The position numbers and the translations under genes were made by a program. A stretch of DNA of 64,000 bases from Diploptera punctata (taxonomy: Eukaryota; Arthropoda; Insecta; Blattodea; Blaberidae). The notes under the pieces are model-generated. The model saw only the letters and a list, made by a program, of their open reading frames with translations. It had not been told where the DNA came from and did no database searches. The stretch is from the NCBI GenBank assembly GCA_030220185.1, contig JASPKZ010007797.1, positions 2,152,001-2,216,000 of the forward strand, written 5' to 3'. Below, in pieces: positions 30,868 to 41,085 of this stretch. Positions within the stretch are counted from its first letter, which is position 1; each line of letters starts with the position of its first letter.

Positions 30868-30993
30868 ATGAGAGACGATGTGCTTAATGAGTTTGTGCGA
30901 TCGCACGAATTTATGTATAATAAAAATCACCCAGAATGTAAAACTAAGGAAAAAAGGAAGCTATTTGGAAATAAATACGAAACATTTTACAAC
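30868..30993 (+). CDS. MADF-like first exon (putative)
   Basis: An ATG only 8 bases after the LINE tail opens MRDDVLNEFVRSHEFMYNKN, then HPECKTKEKRKLFGNKYETF. The spacing of FV...YN..HP..K...KR resembles the start of a MADF DNA-binding domain (usual form: LI..V...P.LYD..HPDYK). Right after YN comes GTAAGT, a consensus splice donor; without splicing the frame runs on to 31053. I see no second exon. It may belong to a DNA transposon accessory protein (MADF/Myb proteins occur in Harbinger elements) or be a dead fragment. Confidence 0.35.
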
Positions 30994-31224
30994 GTAAGTC
31001 GTGCCATAATATGGCTGTTTACCATATTCCGAAGGAATAAATACAGCACATAAAAACGCAAATAAACCAGTGTAAGTTCATCAAACTGACAACAGATTGA
31101 GCTAACAGGCATAAACGTCAATGAACGTTGTTCGTGATACATCTACACAAATTGTGCGTTATAGCTTGCCCTCTCAACGCAACGCAACATCAATGAAAGT
31201 TGATCGTAATCACCCTTTACTTTC

Positions 31225-31420
31225 CTACTAGATGCCTCCTCGAGGCGATGTATTAACCACATGTCCCTCGCTGACATATGTAGGGAAATAAGCGTAACTA
31301 AATGCATCTGGTTACCAAACTTCCTGTTATGGAAGCACCCAGATCCTGCAGTGGGAGAAACGTATATCCGTTATCAACAGGCCCTTATAGGATCGATCAT
31401 TCGATCTCGGTAGACTATTA
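31225..31420 (+). mobile_element. SINE-E 3' fragment
   Basis: CCTACTAGATGCCTCCTCGAGGC, then AACTAAATGCAT, matches the 3' half of SINE-E at 46110-46255 and 62000-62120. The tRNA-like head is missing. Confidence 0.5.
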
Positions 31421-31583
31421 TTTAAGTTGCTTACCTTTGTTCCCTACTAGAGACGTTAGATTTTTATCGAATTCCGAAGGAATGAGATTGTTCTCGTGGA
31501 AATATTTTTTTACATATCTTTAATAATTCTGTCTAGTAGATACCGAAATAACCATAAGAAAATATATAAGCTTATGTATAGGT

Positions 31584-31899
31584 TGTCCACCGCTGTGGTC
31601 TCGAGGTAGCGTGCTGCTTTGTCACGCAGCGGGTCCGGGTTCGATTCCCGGTCGGGACAGGCTCCTGGGTGAGGTTTTTTGGGGTTTTTTCCACGCCTGT
31701 TAGACAAATGTCAGTAAGCTTAGTGCCCAACGGTCCCCGAAAATCATCCGGCCATCATTATCATCATCCTTCACCGGTGTGGAAAGCAACGGGAAGCTAC
31801 CACACCTATAATTCCCTAGTAAAGCTGCAAAGCGTAGCATGAAAATGCTATGATTGCAGTTAAAGACCTGCCTTCGGGCAGAATTACTAAGGAAGGATA
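31584..31899 (+). mobile_element. SINE-A copy 4
   Basis: Flanked by TATAGGT (31577-31583 and 31900-31906). Complete head and tail, hairpin CTGCCTTCGGGCAG. The CAT run is short. Confidence 0.9.
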
Positions 31900-31906
31900 T
31901 ATAGGT

Positions 31907-32685
31907 CTACCTTTAGAAAACAAAATTTCCGATCAATACTAATAAAATTCATATCAAATTTCGTTGAGGTGAATAGACATCTTCACAACCCCCTTGAAAT
32001 TTGCTCTCCCTACCTCTCGTCAATGAGAGCAGAGCAACTGGGTTATTACATATTATCTAAAGTCTTGGTCTTCCTCACTTCCTTTTACCACCTAGATTGC
32101 CAGTGAAAACTTTATGATATTCTATTAATATATTCGATACTGACTGCAAGTTCTAGTACATTTTTCTGTTCAAGTATGTAAATAATACAATTGGTGGCAA
32201 AGTGACAAAAATGTATGAATTTAGGATTTGGAAGTGAACAAGTTGTTAGGTGGATGGTACAGTTGCCGATGACATACGACAGTCTGGGTGTGACAGATGG
32301 ACATGTCGCGTGATGAAGTGGTGCAGACTCATAACTCCTGTCTATCGCTTCCACTACATGAATCCAACATTATATCGACCTTTCTAGAAAAAAAAAACGT
32401 TTTCACTAATACGTCTTCCAGTTGGGTGAACCACACGACACTAAAATTGAAGAAGTCGAATGACTTGGTTGCCAAATACATCTTCTACACTAGGATTTAT
32501 GTCATATGTTTTTGCTCCACTATGTGTCGATCTTAAAACAGAATCAATGTGAACCTCAAGCATCTTACAAATTTTGACTTTTAACGAATCCGGAAGGAAT
32601 GTTGCCACTGTGGTTGTTATTTTGAAAAATAAAAAAAAATAGTTTTGGTAAATTGATCGAATAATTAAATATTCATTCATTCATA
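31907..32685. other. No feature recognised
   Basis: The bases near 31938-31980 (AAAATTCATATCAAATTTCG) recur in complement at 51588-51630, next to a palindrome. The rest is unassigned. Confidence 0.35.
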
Positions 32686-33345
32686 GTGTTCTGCTCAAGA
32701 GCAGGTCTTTTACTGCAAACTCAGCATTATCCACTCTTTCCTTAACTCAGCTTTCCTTTTTTTATCTGCATACAAACCATTTATTTTAATATTATCTATC
32801 ATCTGATGTCTTTTTCTGCCTCTAACTTTCTTTCCGTTGACCATTCCTTCTAGGGCATCCTTCAGCAGGCAGTTTATTCTTAGCCAGTGGCCAATCCAAT
32901 TTATTTTCCTCTTCTTTATGAGTTCCAGCATTGTTCTTCTTTCGCCCACTCTGTCTAGCACTTTATTTCTTACTTTGTCTGTCCATTTTATACGTTCCAT
33001 TCTTCTCCATATCCACATCTCAAAAGCTTCCAGTCGCTTTTCCTCATTCCGTCGTAATGTCCAAATCTCTGCACCATACAATGCTATACTCCACACAAAA
33101 CACTTCACTAGCCTCTTCCGTAATTATTTTGCCAAAAGTCCGCAGAAAATGCTTCTCTTCTTGTTAAAAGCTTCTTTTGCCATTGCTATCCTCTGCTTTA
33201 CTTCTTTACCGCAGTTCATGTTACTACTGATAGTACAACCCAAGTATTTGAAGCTCTCTATTGCCCAATTGCCTCGTCTTCAATCCTCATGTTTATCTTC
33301 CTTGGTTTCCTTCCTATAATCATGGCCTTCATCTTATTTATATTT
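32686..33345 (-). mobile_element. LX LINE, C-terminus with SINE-A-type tail
   Basis: The frame 32710-33108 reads FVWSIALYGAEIWTLRRNEE, EMWIWRRMERIKWTDKVRNK, then WIGHWLRINCLLKDALEG and GKKVRGRKRHQMIDNI to the stop. Upstream, another frame (33110-33340) continues the thumb region (SFKYLGCTISSNMN). The 3' tail reads TTTGCAGTAAAAGACCTGCT, then hairpin CTGCTCTTGAGCAG and ATGA repeats: the same tail type as SINE-A. Confidence 0.85.
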
Positions 33346-33544
33346 ATAATTAAATATATAATAACGAAATTAATTTGTAATCATGGTAAAATTCGTCTGA
33401 AGAAGGTACAAAGTACAGAAACAGCTGTAACAAATTTGTATTTTAATAAATATGAAAATGATATAAAACTTTAACAGTTTTATTTTATTTTATTGACATA
33501 AAAATGGATTTTCATCAAGTAAACGCCAAATCAATTGATTTACT

Positions 33545-33760
33545 AAAAATAGGAACGCCTGGAAAAAACATGTTGATAGAATGCCAGAAGAAATATTTCC
33601 AAAAGTATTGTTAAATTATAAACCACATAGAAGGAGAAATGTTGGACCCTACACAGAAGATGGTCTGAACAACTTTAACAATTCTAGCTTTCATGAAACC
33701 GGAACGAGCCAACAAGCTTAATCTTTGGATGATGAAGAAGAAGAAGAAGAGTTTTGCAAA
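33545..33760 (+). mobile_element. L0-like LINE 3' end with AAG tail
   Basis: WKKHVDRMPEEIFPKVLLNY, then RRRNVGP and a UTR, ending in GAA/AAG repeats (33729-33751). Confidence 0.65.
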
Positions 33761-33814
33761 ATATTAATTAATCGTAGATAGTAGACACCGAAAATGACAA
33801 TGACAAAAATAGTA

Positions 33815-34142
33815 TAGGTATATGATATGGATGGAGCGTATAAAATGGACAGACAAAATAGAAAATAAAGATGTGCTAGACAGAGTGAGGGAAGGAAGAA
33901 TAATGCTGGAACTCATAAAAAAGAGGAAAAGAAATTGGCTTGGCCACTGGCTAAGAAGAAACTGCCTGCTGACGGATGACCTAGAAGTAATGGTCACCGG
34001 AAAGAAGGTTAGAGGCAGAAAAAGACGTATAATGGTGGACAATATTAAAATAAATGGTTTGTATGCCGATACAAAAAATCAAGGCTGAGTTAAGGAAAGA
34101 ATGGATGGAGATTGCAGTGAAAGACCTGCTCTTGGGCAGAAC
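33815..34142 (+). mobile_element. LX LINE 3' end
   Basis: The frame 33822-34088 (MERIKWTDKIENKDVLDRVR, NWLGHWLRRNCLLTDDLEV, GKKVRGRKRRIMVDNIKING) and the tail GATTGCAGTGAAAGACCTGC, hairpin CTGCTCTTGGGCAG. 5'-truncated. It runs into a CA/TA microsatellite. Confidence 0.85.
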
Positions 34143-34167
34143 ACACACACACACATATATATATATC

Positions 34168-34485
34168 GAGTTAGGCGAATGGAGAAGACTACATAATAGT
34201 GAGCTACATGATATTTATAGGAAACCAGATATAATAAGAACAGTTAAGTCTCATAAATTGCGATGGACAGGACATATGGCACCAATGAGGAATAAGAGCT
34301 TATTGTTATAAAATCAGAAGGAAAACACCCAATTTGTAGACCAAGAATGAGATGGAAGAATAACATTAATCATGATTTGAGGGAATTATATTGTATAGGG
34401 GATGATTGGAAAACATTACCTCAGGGTCGGGATATGTGAAGAGCTTTTGTCCGCGCCGTTATGAACCTATGTGTGTCAGTGAAAA
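34168..34485 (+). mobile_element. RTE-1 3' end between microsatellites
   Basis: GGCGAATGGAGAAGACTACA to CAGTGAAAA, diverged. A CA/TA array (34141-34166) precedes it and a TA array (34490-34542) follows. Confidence 0.85.
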
Positions 34486-34507
34486 AAAAAATATATATAT
34501 ATATAGG

Positions 34508-34544
<37 letters not shown>

Positions 34545-34545
<1 letters not shown>

Positions 34546-35060
34546 CTTAGCGAGTGCAGAAGGAATGATGTTGTTGAGATTGTTATGAAAATATTTTTCA
34601 TTTTTTTAATAAATCGTCACCGATCCTATCTACAGTTCAGTTCTGGATTCTGTAGCCGCTTTTGAGGGGTCTATGTCGTATGGTTCGATAAGAGGTGAGG
34701 GTGAGTTGCAGGTACTGCCAGCAACTACACTCAGTTTTGAAAACATAATATTTACTGCACGTTGAATTTTTTTTTATCTAGTAGTTCTGTGTTAGTGAAT
34801 ATTTATGTTTTCTCATTATGTTTGGAGTGTTCATTATAGAATAGGGTTGTTTTTTATTAACAGTTTACTTTATTATTAATTTTTTTTTTTGCATGGCTAC
34901 TACTTCCCTCCCCCACCTGGTAATGTTCCCTCCTGCCACATACCTTAGGATTCACCAAGACGACTACAGTTATCAGACTGGACTATAGTAGACACCGAAA
35001 ATGAATATAACAGGTTGTATCGTTAGTCATGGCCAAAACGTATGTGTGTATATATGTAGG

Positions 35061-35100
<40 letters not shown>

Positions 35101-35123
35101 GTGTGTGTGTGTGTCCGTTAACA
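34545..35123. other. Unassigned, ending in TA/GT array
   Basis: No element recognised in 34545-35050. TA then GT repeats occupy 35061-35113. Confidence 0.4.
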
Positions 35124-35601
35124 CTGTGTCCGATACAACTGTACTGGTTCCCGGCTAAGCCTACGGACTCGTGGACAAACTGTGGGGTCGCCAGGAGATG
35201 AGCACCTGGATGTACTAAAGTCTCACACTGCGGGGCGTTTGAGGATTCAAGCCCTAGCCGGTCTCACAACATAGAGAACCGAAGGTCTCACAACGGCTGC
35301 AGGATGCGTCCCTGGCGGTAGAACAGGGGAACGGTCGGTGGATCTGCGACAGCAGTCCTCCCGGCTAGGCTCGAGGAGCCCGTGGACCAACTGTGGGGTC
35401 GTCAGGAATGAGCGACCTGACGTACTAGGTAGCTCAGTAATTTCCCTGAAGTTGCGACTCCAACACCTTCTCCCTGAGGTGTTGGTTTTAAGCCGAGAAC
35501 CTTGAACGTGGACGCGAACAAGATAGGGAGGACTAGATACTGGGACTTGGGAGTATGGTCTTTGACCGAGGTATCCCAAGGGGTGGAGGCATGGGCCCAG
35601 A
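35124..35601. mobile_element. GC-rich 478-bp insert, unknown type
   Basis: TGTCCGTTAACA occurs at 35112-35123 and 35602-35613, like a 12-bp target-site duplication. The enclosed sequence is clearly GC-richer than its surroundings. It contains an internal repeat (CCCGGCTAAGCC.../CCCGGCTAGGCT..., then ACTGTGGGGTCG both times) about 205 bases apart. A minus-strand frame of 126 codons is open but unrecognised. It could be a retroelement leader (5' UTR) or an unknown SINE. Confidence 0.45.
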
Positions 35602-35657
35602 TGTCCGTTAACAAGAGCATCCATCAAGAAAGTTGAAACTAATATTTAAATAACTCT

Positions 35658-35965
35658 ATAGCGTTCTGCCATAGGACAGATCCTTCACTGCAATCATAGC
35701 AATCTCATGCTATGCTGTGCAGTTTTACTAGGGAATTATAGGTGTGATAGCTTCCGTTGCTTTCCACACTAGTGAATGATGATGATGATGATGATGGCCA
35801 GATGATGTTCGGGGACTTTTGAACCTCAAAGCTACCTGACATTTGTCTTACAGGTGGTGAAAAATCTCGGAAGAAAACTCATCCAGGAAGCTTTTTCCGA
35901 CCGGGAATCGAACCCGACCCGATGCGTGACAAGCAGCACGCTACCTCCAGACCACAGCGGTGGAC
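35658..35965 (-). mobile_element. SINE-A copy 5 with TSD
   Basis: TAAATAACTCT (35647-35657) and TAAATAATTCT (35966-35976), one mismatch. Diverged: the terminal hairpin is CTGTCCTATGGCAG with a mismatch. Confidence 0.88.
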
Positions 35966-35989
35966 TAAATAATTCTAGTGGTCGGATTT

Positions 35990-36190
35990 TTTTATGTTCC
36001 ACAACGAAGCTCGGTATATACCATTAAAATAAACAGACGAAGATATTCTCCAAAAATCAGCGAAATCTGACCTATTAGAAGTGGTACTCTGAAAGCTGAA
36101 ATTAAAAATGACTATAGTAACTGACATGTTTGGCTCGTCACAATGTATATACTACAATTTAATTAACCCTTAAATTGGTAACCTATAAGA
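35990..36190 (-). repeat. R3 Helitron-derived fragment
   Basis: Complement of the block seen at 9525-9700 and 37735-37930 (TTTCGCTGATTTTTGGAGAA, CCACTTCTAATAGG). Confidence 0.45.
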
Positions 36191-36385
36191 TACATTACTT
36201 TAATTTATTTAGTATTTCTAAGAACGTTATTTGAAAAATAAATCCGTAGATATTATTTTAATTGGTATCAAGTTATAGGCTACAACAATATGCAAATATG
36301 TAATAACTTGCTGTTATGCATTATTTGCTTTCACTGCAGTCCGACACTTTTAAATAAGTTGGCATCAGCAATTGAGTTTCTCCAA

Positions 36386-36456
36386 TTTAACTAAATTAAT
36401 ATATATTCCATAATCCAGTGAAAAACTAAATTAATATATATTCCATAATCCAGTGA
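36386..36456. repeat. 35-bp tandem duplication
   Basis: ACTAAATTAATATATATTCC plus ATAATCCAGTGAAA occurs twice head-to-tail. Confidence 0.9.
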
Positions 36457-36627
36457 AATCGGATCATAATCAAACAACATTTCTTTTGCCATGTCCAGCT
36501 TTAAAAAAATCTTTATATATATGTACCTAATCCTTCCAGAGGCGATTTCAGTCATAACATGGATACACAGTATGTAATTTCGTTGAGGCCCTATGCTTTC
36601 TGGAAAAAGAGCAACCGTAGTACTATT

Positions 36628-36682
36628 GTGTGTGTGTGTGTGTGTGTGTGTGTATAATATATATATATATATATATATATAA
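36628..36682. repeat. GT then TA array
   Basis: Dinucleotide repeats directly upstream of repeat Q copy 2. Confidence 0.95.
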
Positions 36683-36683
36683 A

Positions 36684-36960
36684 AACAGGTTTCATAACAT
36701 CTTCCTGGGCCCAATTAATTTACTGTCAATCTCCTCCTCTGTCATTCCAATCTCCATCGTCTAATCCTTTTTCCCTCTTGCTGATCAAAACACCATCAAT
36801 CCACGTTATAATATTCTTCTCCTTCTGCTTCTTCTTCTTCTTCTACCAAATGGCAACCATTCTAGTACTCTTCTTGGGAATCTGTCTTCTGTCATTCTTT
36901 TTTACATTACCATAACATTTTTATTACGGTATCTGATTTTTATTAAATCCGCAATAATTG
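36684..36960. repeat. Repeat Q, uninterrupted copy
   Basis: Continuous counterpart of 103-222 plus 667-800, with an intact CTT run (36825-36843) where the other copy holds a LINE. Confidence 0.65.
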
Positions 36961-36988
36961 AGGTACTAGATTGAAGTTTTATAAAACA

Positions 36989-37628
36989 TTAGCTAATAGC
37001 CGGTGTGCCCTGCTACGCCCACATAAATGAAAATTAATGTGTTTTATGTTTAGTTGAATAAGTAAAAGGAAAAGTAATTATAAATTTATATCGTAATTAT
37101 TTATAAATACCCTGTTTCTGATTACCTGGTGTTGCCTGGGAAGCTACTTATCCTGATCTTCTTGGCATAAATGAGTACAATGAGAAAATTCGTTATTATG
37201 AGTTATTCGTGAAAGAATATCCGCCTGCGCTGCTATACGCTTTCCCGGGAATCTACTTATCCCGGCCTTCTTAGCATCAATGAAATACAAAAATGGTTAT
37301 TGTGAGTTATCCGTAAAAGATAAACACATTCTGTCGCGAACTTTATTTTTTATTTTAGATATTCGATGCTGTGTACACTAATTTTGTGTATTTGTTATGG
37401 TTTAGGCAGCGTAAGCCATTTAGGTCTCAAAGAAGAGACTTTTTTCGATATTTTTTTTCACAAAGGGCGATTTTAAGGGTGAAGAAGTTGAGTATCACAA
37501 CTCTCATATAGTCTATGTTCATCCCGGGAATTTCCTGAACATTTTGCAAAAAGGCCCATCACAATCGGATGAACGGTATGGCAGCGCATGAAATACGAAC
37601 AAACAAACTTGCATTTTTATTAATTAGA
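36989..37628 (-). mobile_element. Helitron H3, complete, 640 bp
   Basis: Minus strand: 5' TCTAATTAATAAAAATGC (37628) to a 3' GGCGT...ACACC-type hairpin and CTAA (36992-36989), then T. Internal blocks (GGTTATTGTGAGTTATCC, CATCCGATTGTGATG complement) are shared with 43686-44567 and 30243-30735. No ORF. Confidence 0.8.
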
Positions 37629-38310
37629 CTAGCTAATACCCGGCGTGCGTTGCTACGCCAAATAAATTCAATATTAAAGGTTAATTACATTATATGGTAT
37701 ACGCTGAGACGAACCGAACATGGCGGTTGCTAGTTTTTAATTTCGGATTTCAGGTAAACCTCCACTTATAATTGTCGGATTTTGCTTATTTTCGGATAAT
37801 ACCTACTTAGATTTATTTTAATGGGATATACTGAGTTTTGTTGTGAAATATTAAAAATTGTGATCGCTAGAGCTATTTTTAAATTTTCGCTACTGGTGAA
37901 CTCCTACGCCTAATGGTTTTAGAGGGTCCAGTTGTGAATCTAAACCATCCATTCACCCGCTCAAACACACATTTTTTTTATCAAAACCGGTCCAGCCTAG
38001 GCAGTTTCGGATTTGACGTAAATTTCCACTTATAATTATCGGATTTCATTATTTTTTGCATAATACCTACTTTGGTTTATTTTAATACGATATACTGAGT
38101 TTTGTCTGAAACATCGAAAAATGTGACCGCTAGAGCGACTTTTAAATTCTCACTTCAGGTGAACTCCTACACATAATGGTTTTATAGGGTCTAATTGTGA
38201 ATCTAAACCCCAACCAGACATCCACAAAAAATGTCATCGAAATCGGTCCAGTCGTTTAGGAGGAGTAGAGTGATAAACACACATACAGCCGAATTATATA
38301 TATACATATA
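37629..38310 (-). mobile_element. Helitron H4, abutting H3 head-to-tail
   Basis: The 3' end is hairpin GGCGT...ACGCC, GGGTATTAG and CTAG (37632-37629), immediately followed by the first T of H3. The 5' side (38240-38310) has GGTCCAGTCGTTTAGGAGGA and a TA run, typical of Helitron 5' ends. Its 5' TC is lost at the SINE-A/TA junction. Confidence 0.75.
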
Positions 38311-38311
38311 A

Positions 38312-38632
38312 GTCCACCGCTGTGGTCTCGAGGTAGCGTGCTGCCTTGTCACGCAGCGGGCCCGGGTTCGATCCCCGGTCGGGGCAGTTTTTCTGGGTGA
38401 GGTTTTTATCGGGGTTTTTCCTCACCTGTAAGACAAATGTCAGGAAAACTTTAAGGCCCAAAAGGTCCCCGAAATCATATGGCCATCATCATCATCATCA
38501 TCATCCTTCACCGGTGTGGAAAGCAACGGGAAGCTACCACACCTACAATTCCCTAGTAAAGCTGCAAGCATAGCATGAAAATGCCATGATTGTAGTGAAG
38601 GACCTGCCTTCGGGCAGAATTACTATGGATGG
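38312..38632 (+). mobile_element. SINE-A copy 6
   Basis: Complete: CCACCGCTGTGGTCTCG head, B box GGGTTCGATCCCC, CAT run, hairpin CTGCCTTCGGGCAG, ATGG tail. Confidence 0.92.
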
Positions 38633-38906
38633 ATATATATAAAGTGATCCCACTACAGGCCTCAGGAGGCCCTTGGGGTAGTAGGAGGCTCCCATTTTTT
38701 CTGGATATACTGAGTTTTGTTCTGAAACATCGAAAAATGTGACCGCTAGAGCGACTTTAAATTCTCACTTCAGGTGAACTCTTACACGTAATGGTTTTAT
38801 AGGGTCCAGTTGTGAATCTAAACCCTAACCAGACATCCACAAAAAATGTCACCGAAGTCGGTCCAGTCGTTTAGGAGGAGTAGAGTGATAAACACACGTA
38901 CAGCCG

Positions 38907-38944
<38 letters not shown>

Positions 38945-38945
<1 letters not shown>

Positions 38946-39385
38946 TCCACCGCTGTGGTCTCGAGGTAGCGTGCTGCCTTGTCACGCAGCGTGCCCGGGT
39001 TCGATCCCTGGTCGGGGCAGTTTTTTCTGGGTGAGGTTTTTATCGGGGTTTTTCCTCACCTGTAAGACATTGCCAGGAAAACTTTTATAGGTAGCGTGCA
39101 GCCTTGTCACGCAGCGGGCCCGGGTTCGATCCCTGGTCGGGGCAGTTTTTCTGGGTGAGGTTTTTATCGGGGTTTTTCCTCACCTGTAAGACAATGTCAG
39201 GAAAACTTTAAGGCCCAAAAGGTCCCCGAAATCATATAGCCATCATCATCATCCTTCACCGGTGTGGAAAGCAACGGGCAGCTACCACACCTACAATTCC
39301 CTAGTAAAGCTGCAAGCATAGCATGAAAATGCCATTATTGTAGTGAAGGACCTGCCTTCGGGCAGAATTACTATGGATGGATATA
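38945..39385 (+). mobile_element. SINE-A copy 7 with doubled head
   Basis: The tRNA-like head and following GTGAGG...AGGAAAAC block occur twice (from 38945 and from about 39093), so the copy carries two B boxes. The rest is as in copy 6. Confidence 0.88.
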
Positions 39386-39388
39386 TAT

Positions 39389-39671
39389 AAAGTGATCCCA
39401 CTACAGGCCTCAGGAAGCCCTTGGGGTAGTTGGAGGCCCCCATTTTTTCTGGACAATCGGCACTTGATGTCAGCCGGGTTGTCAGCCCTGCGTGACGGCC
39501 GCCTTTACCCCCAAAACAAGCGTCTGGTACTCATTTTCGTTAGAGTCTGAGTCGACCCCAGGACCATGGTGCCGCCAGAAAGTTTGGGTCATTTTAAAAA
39601 TCCTGACCCCACCGAGACTCGAACCCTCGACCTTCCGGCTTGTAGCTCAGTGCCTTAACCACTACGCTACA
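39389..39671 (-). mobile_element. SINE-C copy 1
   Basis: Minus-strand head GTAGCGTAGTGGTTAAGGCA with B-box region GGTTCGAGTCTCG, and a body ending in CCTGTAGTGGGATCAC. A 62-base piece of the same end lies at 38641-38702. Confidence 0.85.
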
Positions 39672-39857
39672 TATGTAAATATATATATATATGATCTAAA
39701 TTAATTAAAACGGAGACATGTATGTGGTTATGGACATGTTGCAACTTAGGAATTTTAGATAAGGAACCTAGTTAAACGAAATTAATCTATCGGTTGTTGG
39801 AGTCGTTTACATGTGATACACATAATCCAACATTACATTAATTAGGTTATAGAATTG

Positions 39858-40170
39858 GGGGCACGCCGTAGCGTAGTGGTTAAGACACTGCGCTACAAGT
39901 CGGAAGGTCGAGGTTTGAAGTCCCGGTGGGGTCAGGATTTTTAAACTGACCAAAACCTTCTGGCGGCACTATGGCCCTGGGGTCGACTCAGCCTCTAACG
40001 GAAATGAGTACCAGGCGCTTGTTCTGGGGGTAAGGTGGCCGTCACGCAGGGCTGACAACCTGGCTGACATAAAATGCCGATTGTCTAGAAAAAGTGGGAA
40101 CCCTAACCTCCTACTACCCCAAGGGCCTCCCGAGGCCTGTAGTGGGATTACTTTACTTTACTTTTACTTT
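39858..40170 (+). mobile_element. SINE-C copy 2 with 14-bp TSD
   Basis: AGGTTATAGAATTG at 39844-39857 and 40171-40184. A box in GTAGCGTAGTGGTTAAGACA, B-box region GAGGTTTGAAGTCCC, tail CTTTA repeats. 313 bases. Confidence 0.92.
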
Positions 40171-40184
40171 AGGTTATAGAATTG

Positions 40185-40507
40185 AATTGGAGCTTTAGAC
40201 ACCTTATTTAGAGATTGTAGGAAACCCAATTGATAAAATTTAGGCAACCATATTTTGAAAATGTGCATTTTGAAGTACAGCTCGTTATTTGCTGAAATAT
40301 TCTGTAAAGGATAAATTTTGTAAATGTAGTTGGTTATTTCTTGTTAATCGTCGATTTTAATCGAATCCCTAATTGTAGTCCGAAGTATCTTGTACCATTC
40401 AGTAAGACTGCACCTATTTTAATGTTGGGGCGTGAGTTTTAAAAAAATAACAGCTTATAACTTAGAATATGTTTTTTTCTGAAATATCTTGGACCTTCTT
40501 CTTCAAA
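40185..40507. other. No feature recognised
   Basis: Unassigned. Confidence 0.35.
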
Positions 40508-40835
40508 ATGTCCCCCATTTGTCCATTAACTGCCCATTTCCATTATATAATGTGTTTCTATATGTGAACATATATGTAGTTTTATTAATGTTTACTTCCA
40601 GTCCCAATTTCTTAGTATTATTTTCATTATATAATGCATTTTCTTTAATAGGTCCATATATCCTTCTGAGTATACTTCTTTTAAAACCAGCCACTTGAGA
40701 TTTATCATGTTCAGACAGAACCCAGGTTTCCTCCTGTAAGTTAACATCGGTTTAATTAGTGTTTCATACAATCTGGTTTTTGTTTCACGTGTCAAATATT
40801 TTGAATTTAAATACTTTATTTATTGAAAAAATAAA
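40508..40835 (-). mobile_element. Chimeric LINE: unrelated post-RT piece fused to RTE-1
   Basis: 40508-40620 (minus) is the RTE-1 segment KKLGLEVNINKTTYMFTYRN. 40620-40835 is another LINE's ETKTRLYETLIKPMLTYR...RSILRRIYGPIKENALYN. The order is reversed relative to any normal element, and the join lies in ATTATATAATG. One frame (40503-40694) happens to stay open across it. Confidence 0.7.
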
Positions 40836-41085
40836 ATTTCTTAGCATTATATATTCTTTTATTTATTTCTTCCTGGATATTATTATGTTTATTTAGCCCC
40901 GTTAAAAATGAGTCCATAAATTAAACGGTTATGACGTAATATCAATTATACTGTTTGACACTCGCTAATAGTAAGTGCCAATTCTAACAAAATCACCACA
41001 GTCTGATTCAATTCAGATATGCCCCCTTCATATTAATTGTGTTAATCATACATTGGCTACATACGACGACGACGACGACGACTTT
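40836..41085. other. Unassigned, ends in GAC array
   Basis: A short ACG/GAC trinucleotide run at 41066-41084. Otherwise nothing. Confidence 0.4.

Larger units (their letters stand above)
38089..39441. repeat. Tandem segmental duplication, ~0.6-0.7 kb units
   Basis: Unit 1 (38089-38702) and unit 2 (38703-39441) share the order: Helitron 5' region (GGATATACTGAGTTTTG), TA run, SINE-A, then the SINE-C end (AAAGTGATCCCACTACAGG). Unit 2 is longer because of a bigger TA run and a doubled SINE head. Unit 1 breaks inside SINE-C, at TTTTTTCTGGA. Confidence 0.85.

Noticed and set aside
36989..38310. LTR retrotransposon or solo LTRs
   Set aside because: No TG...CA direct repeats with target duplication; the TC/hairpin/CTRR ends identify Helitrons.
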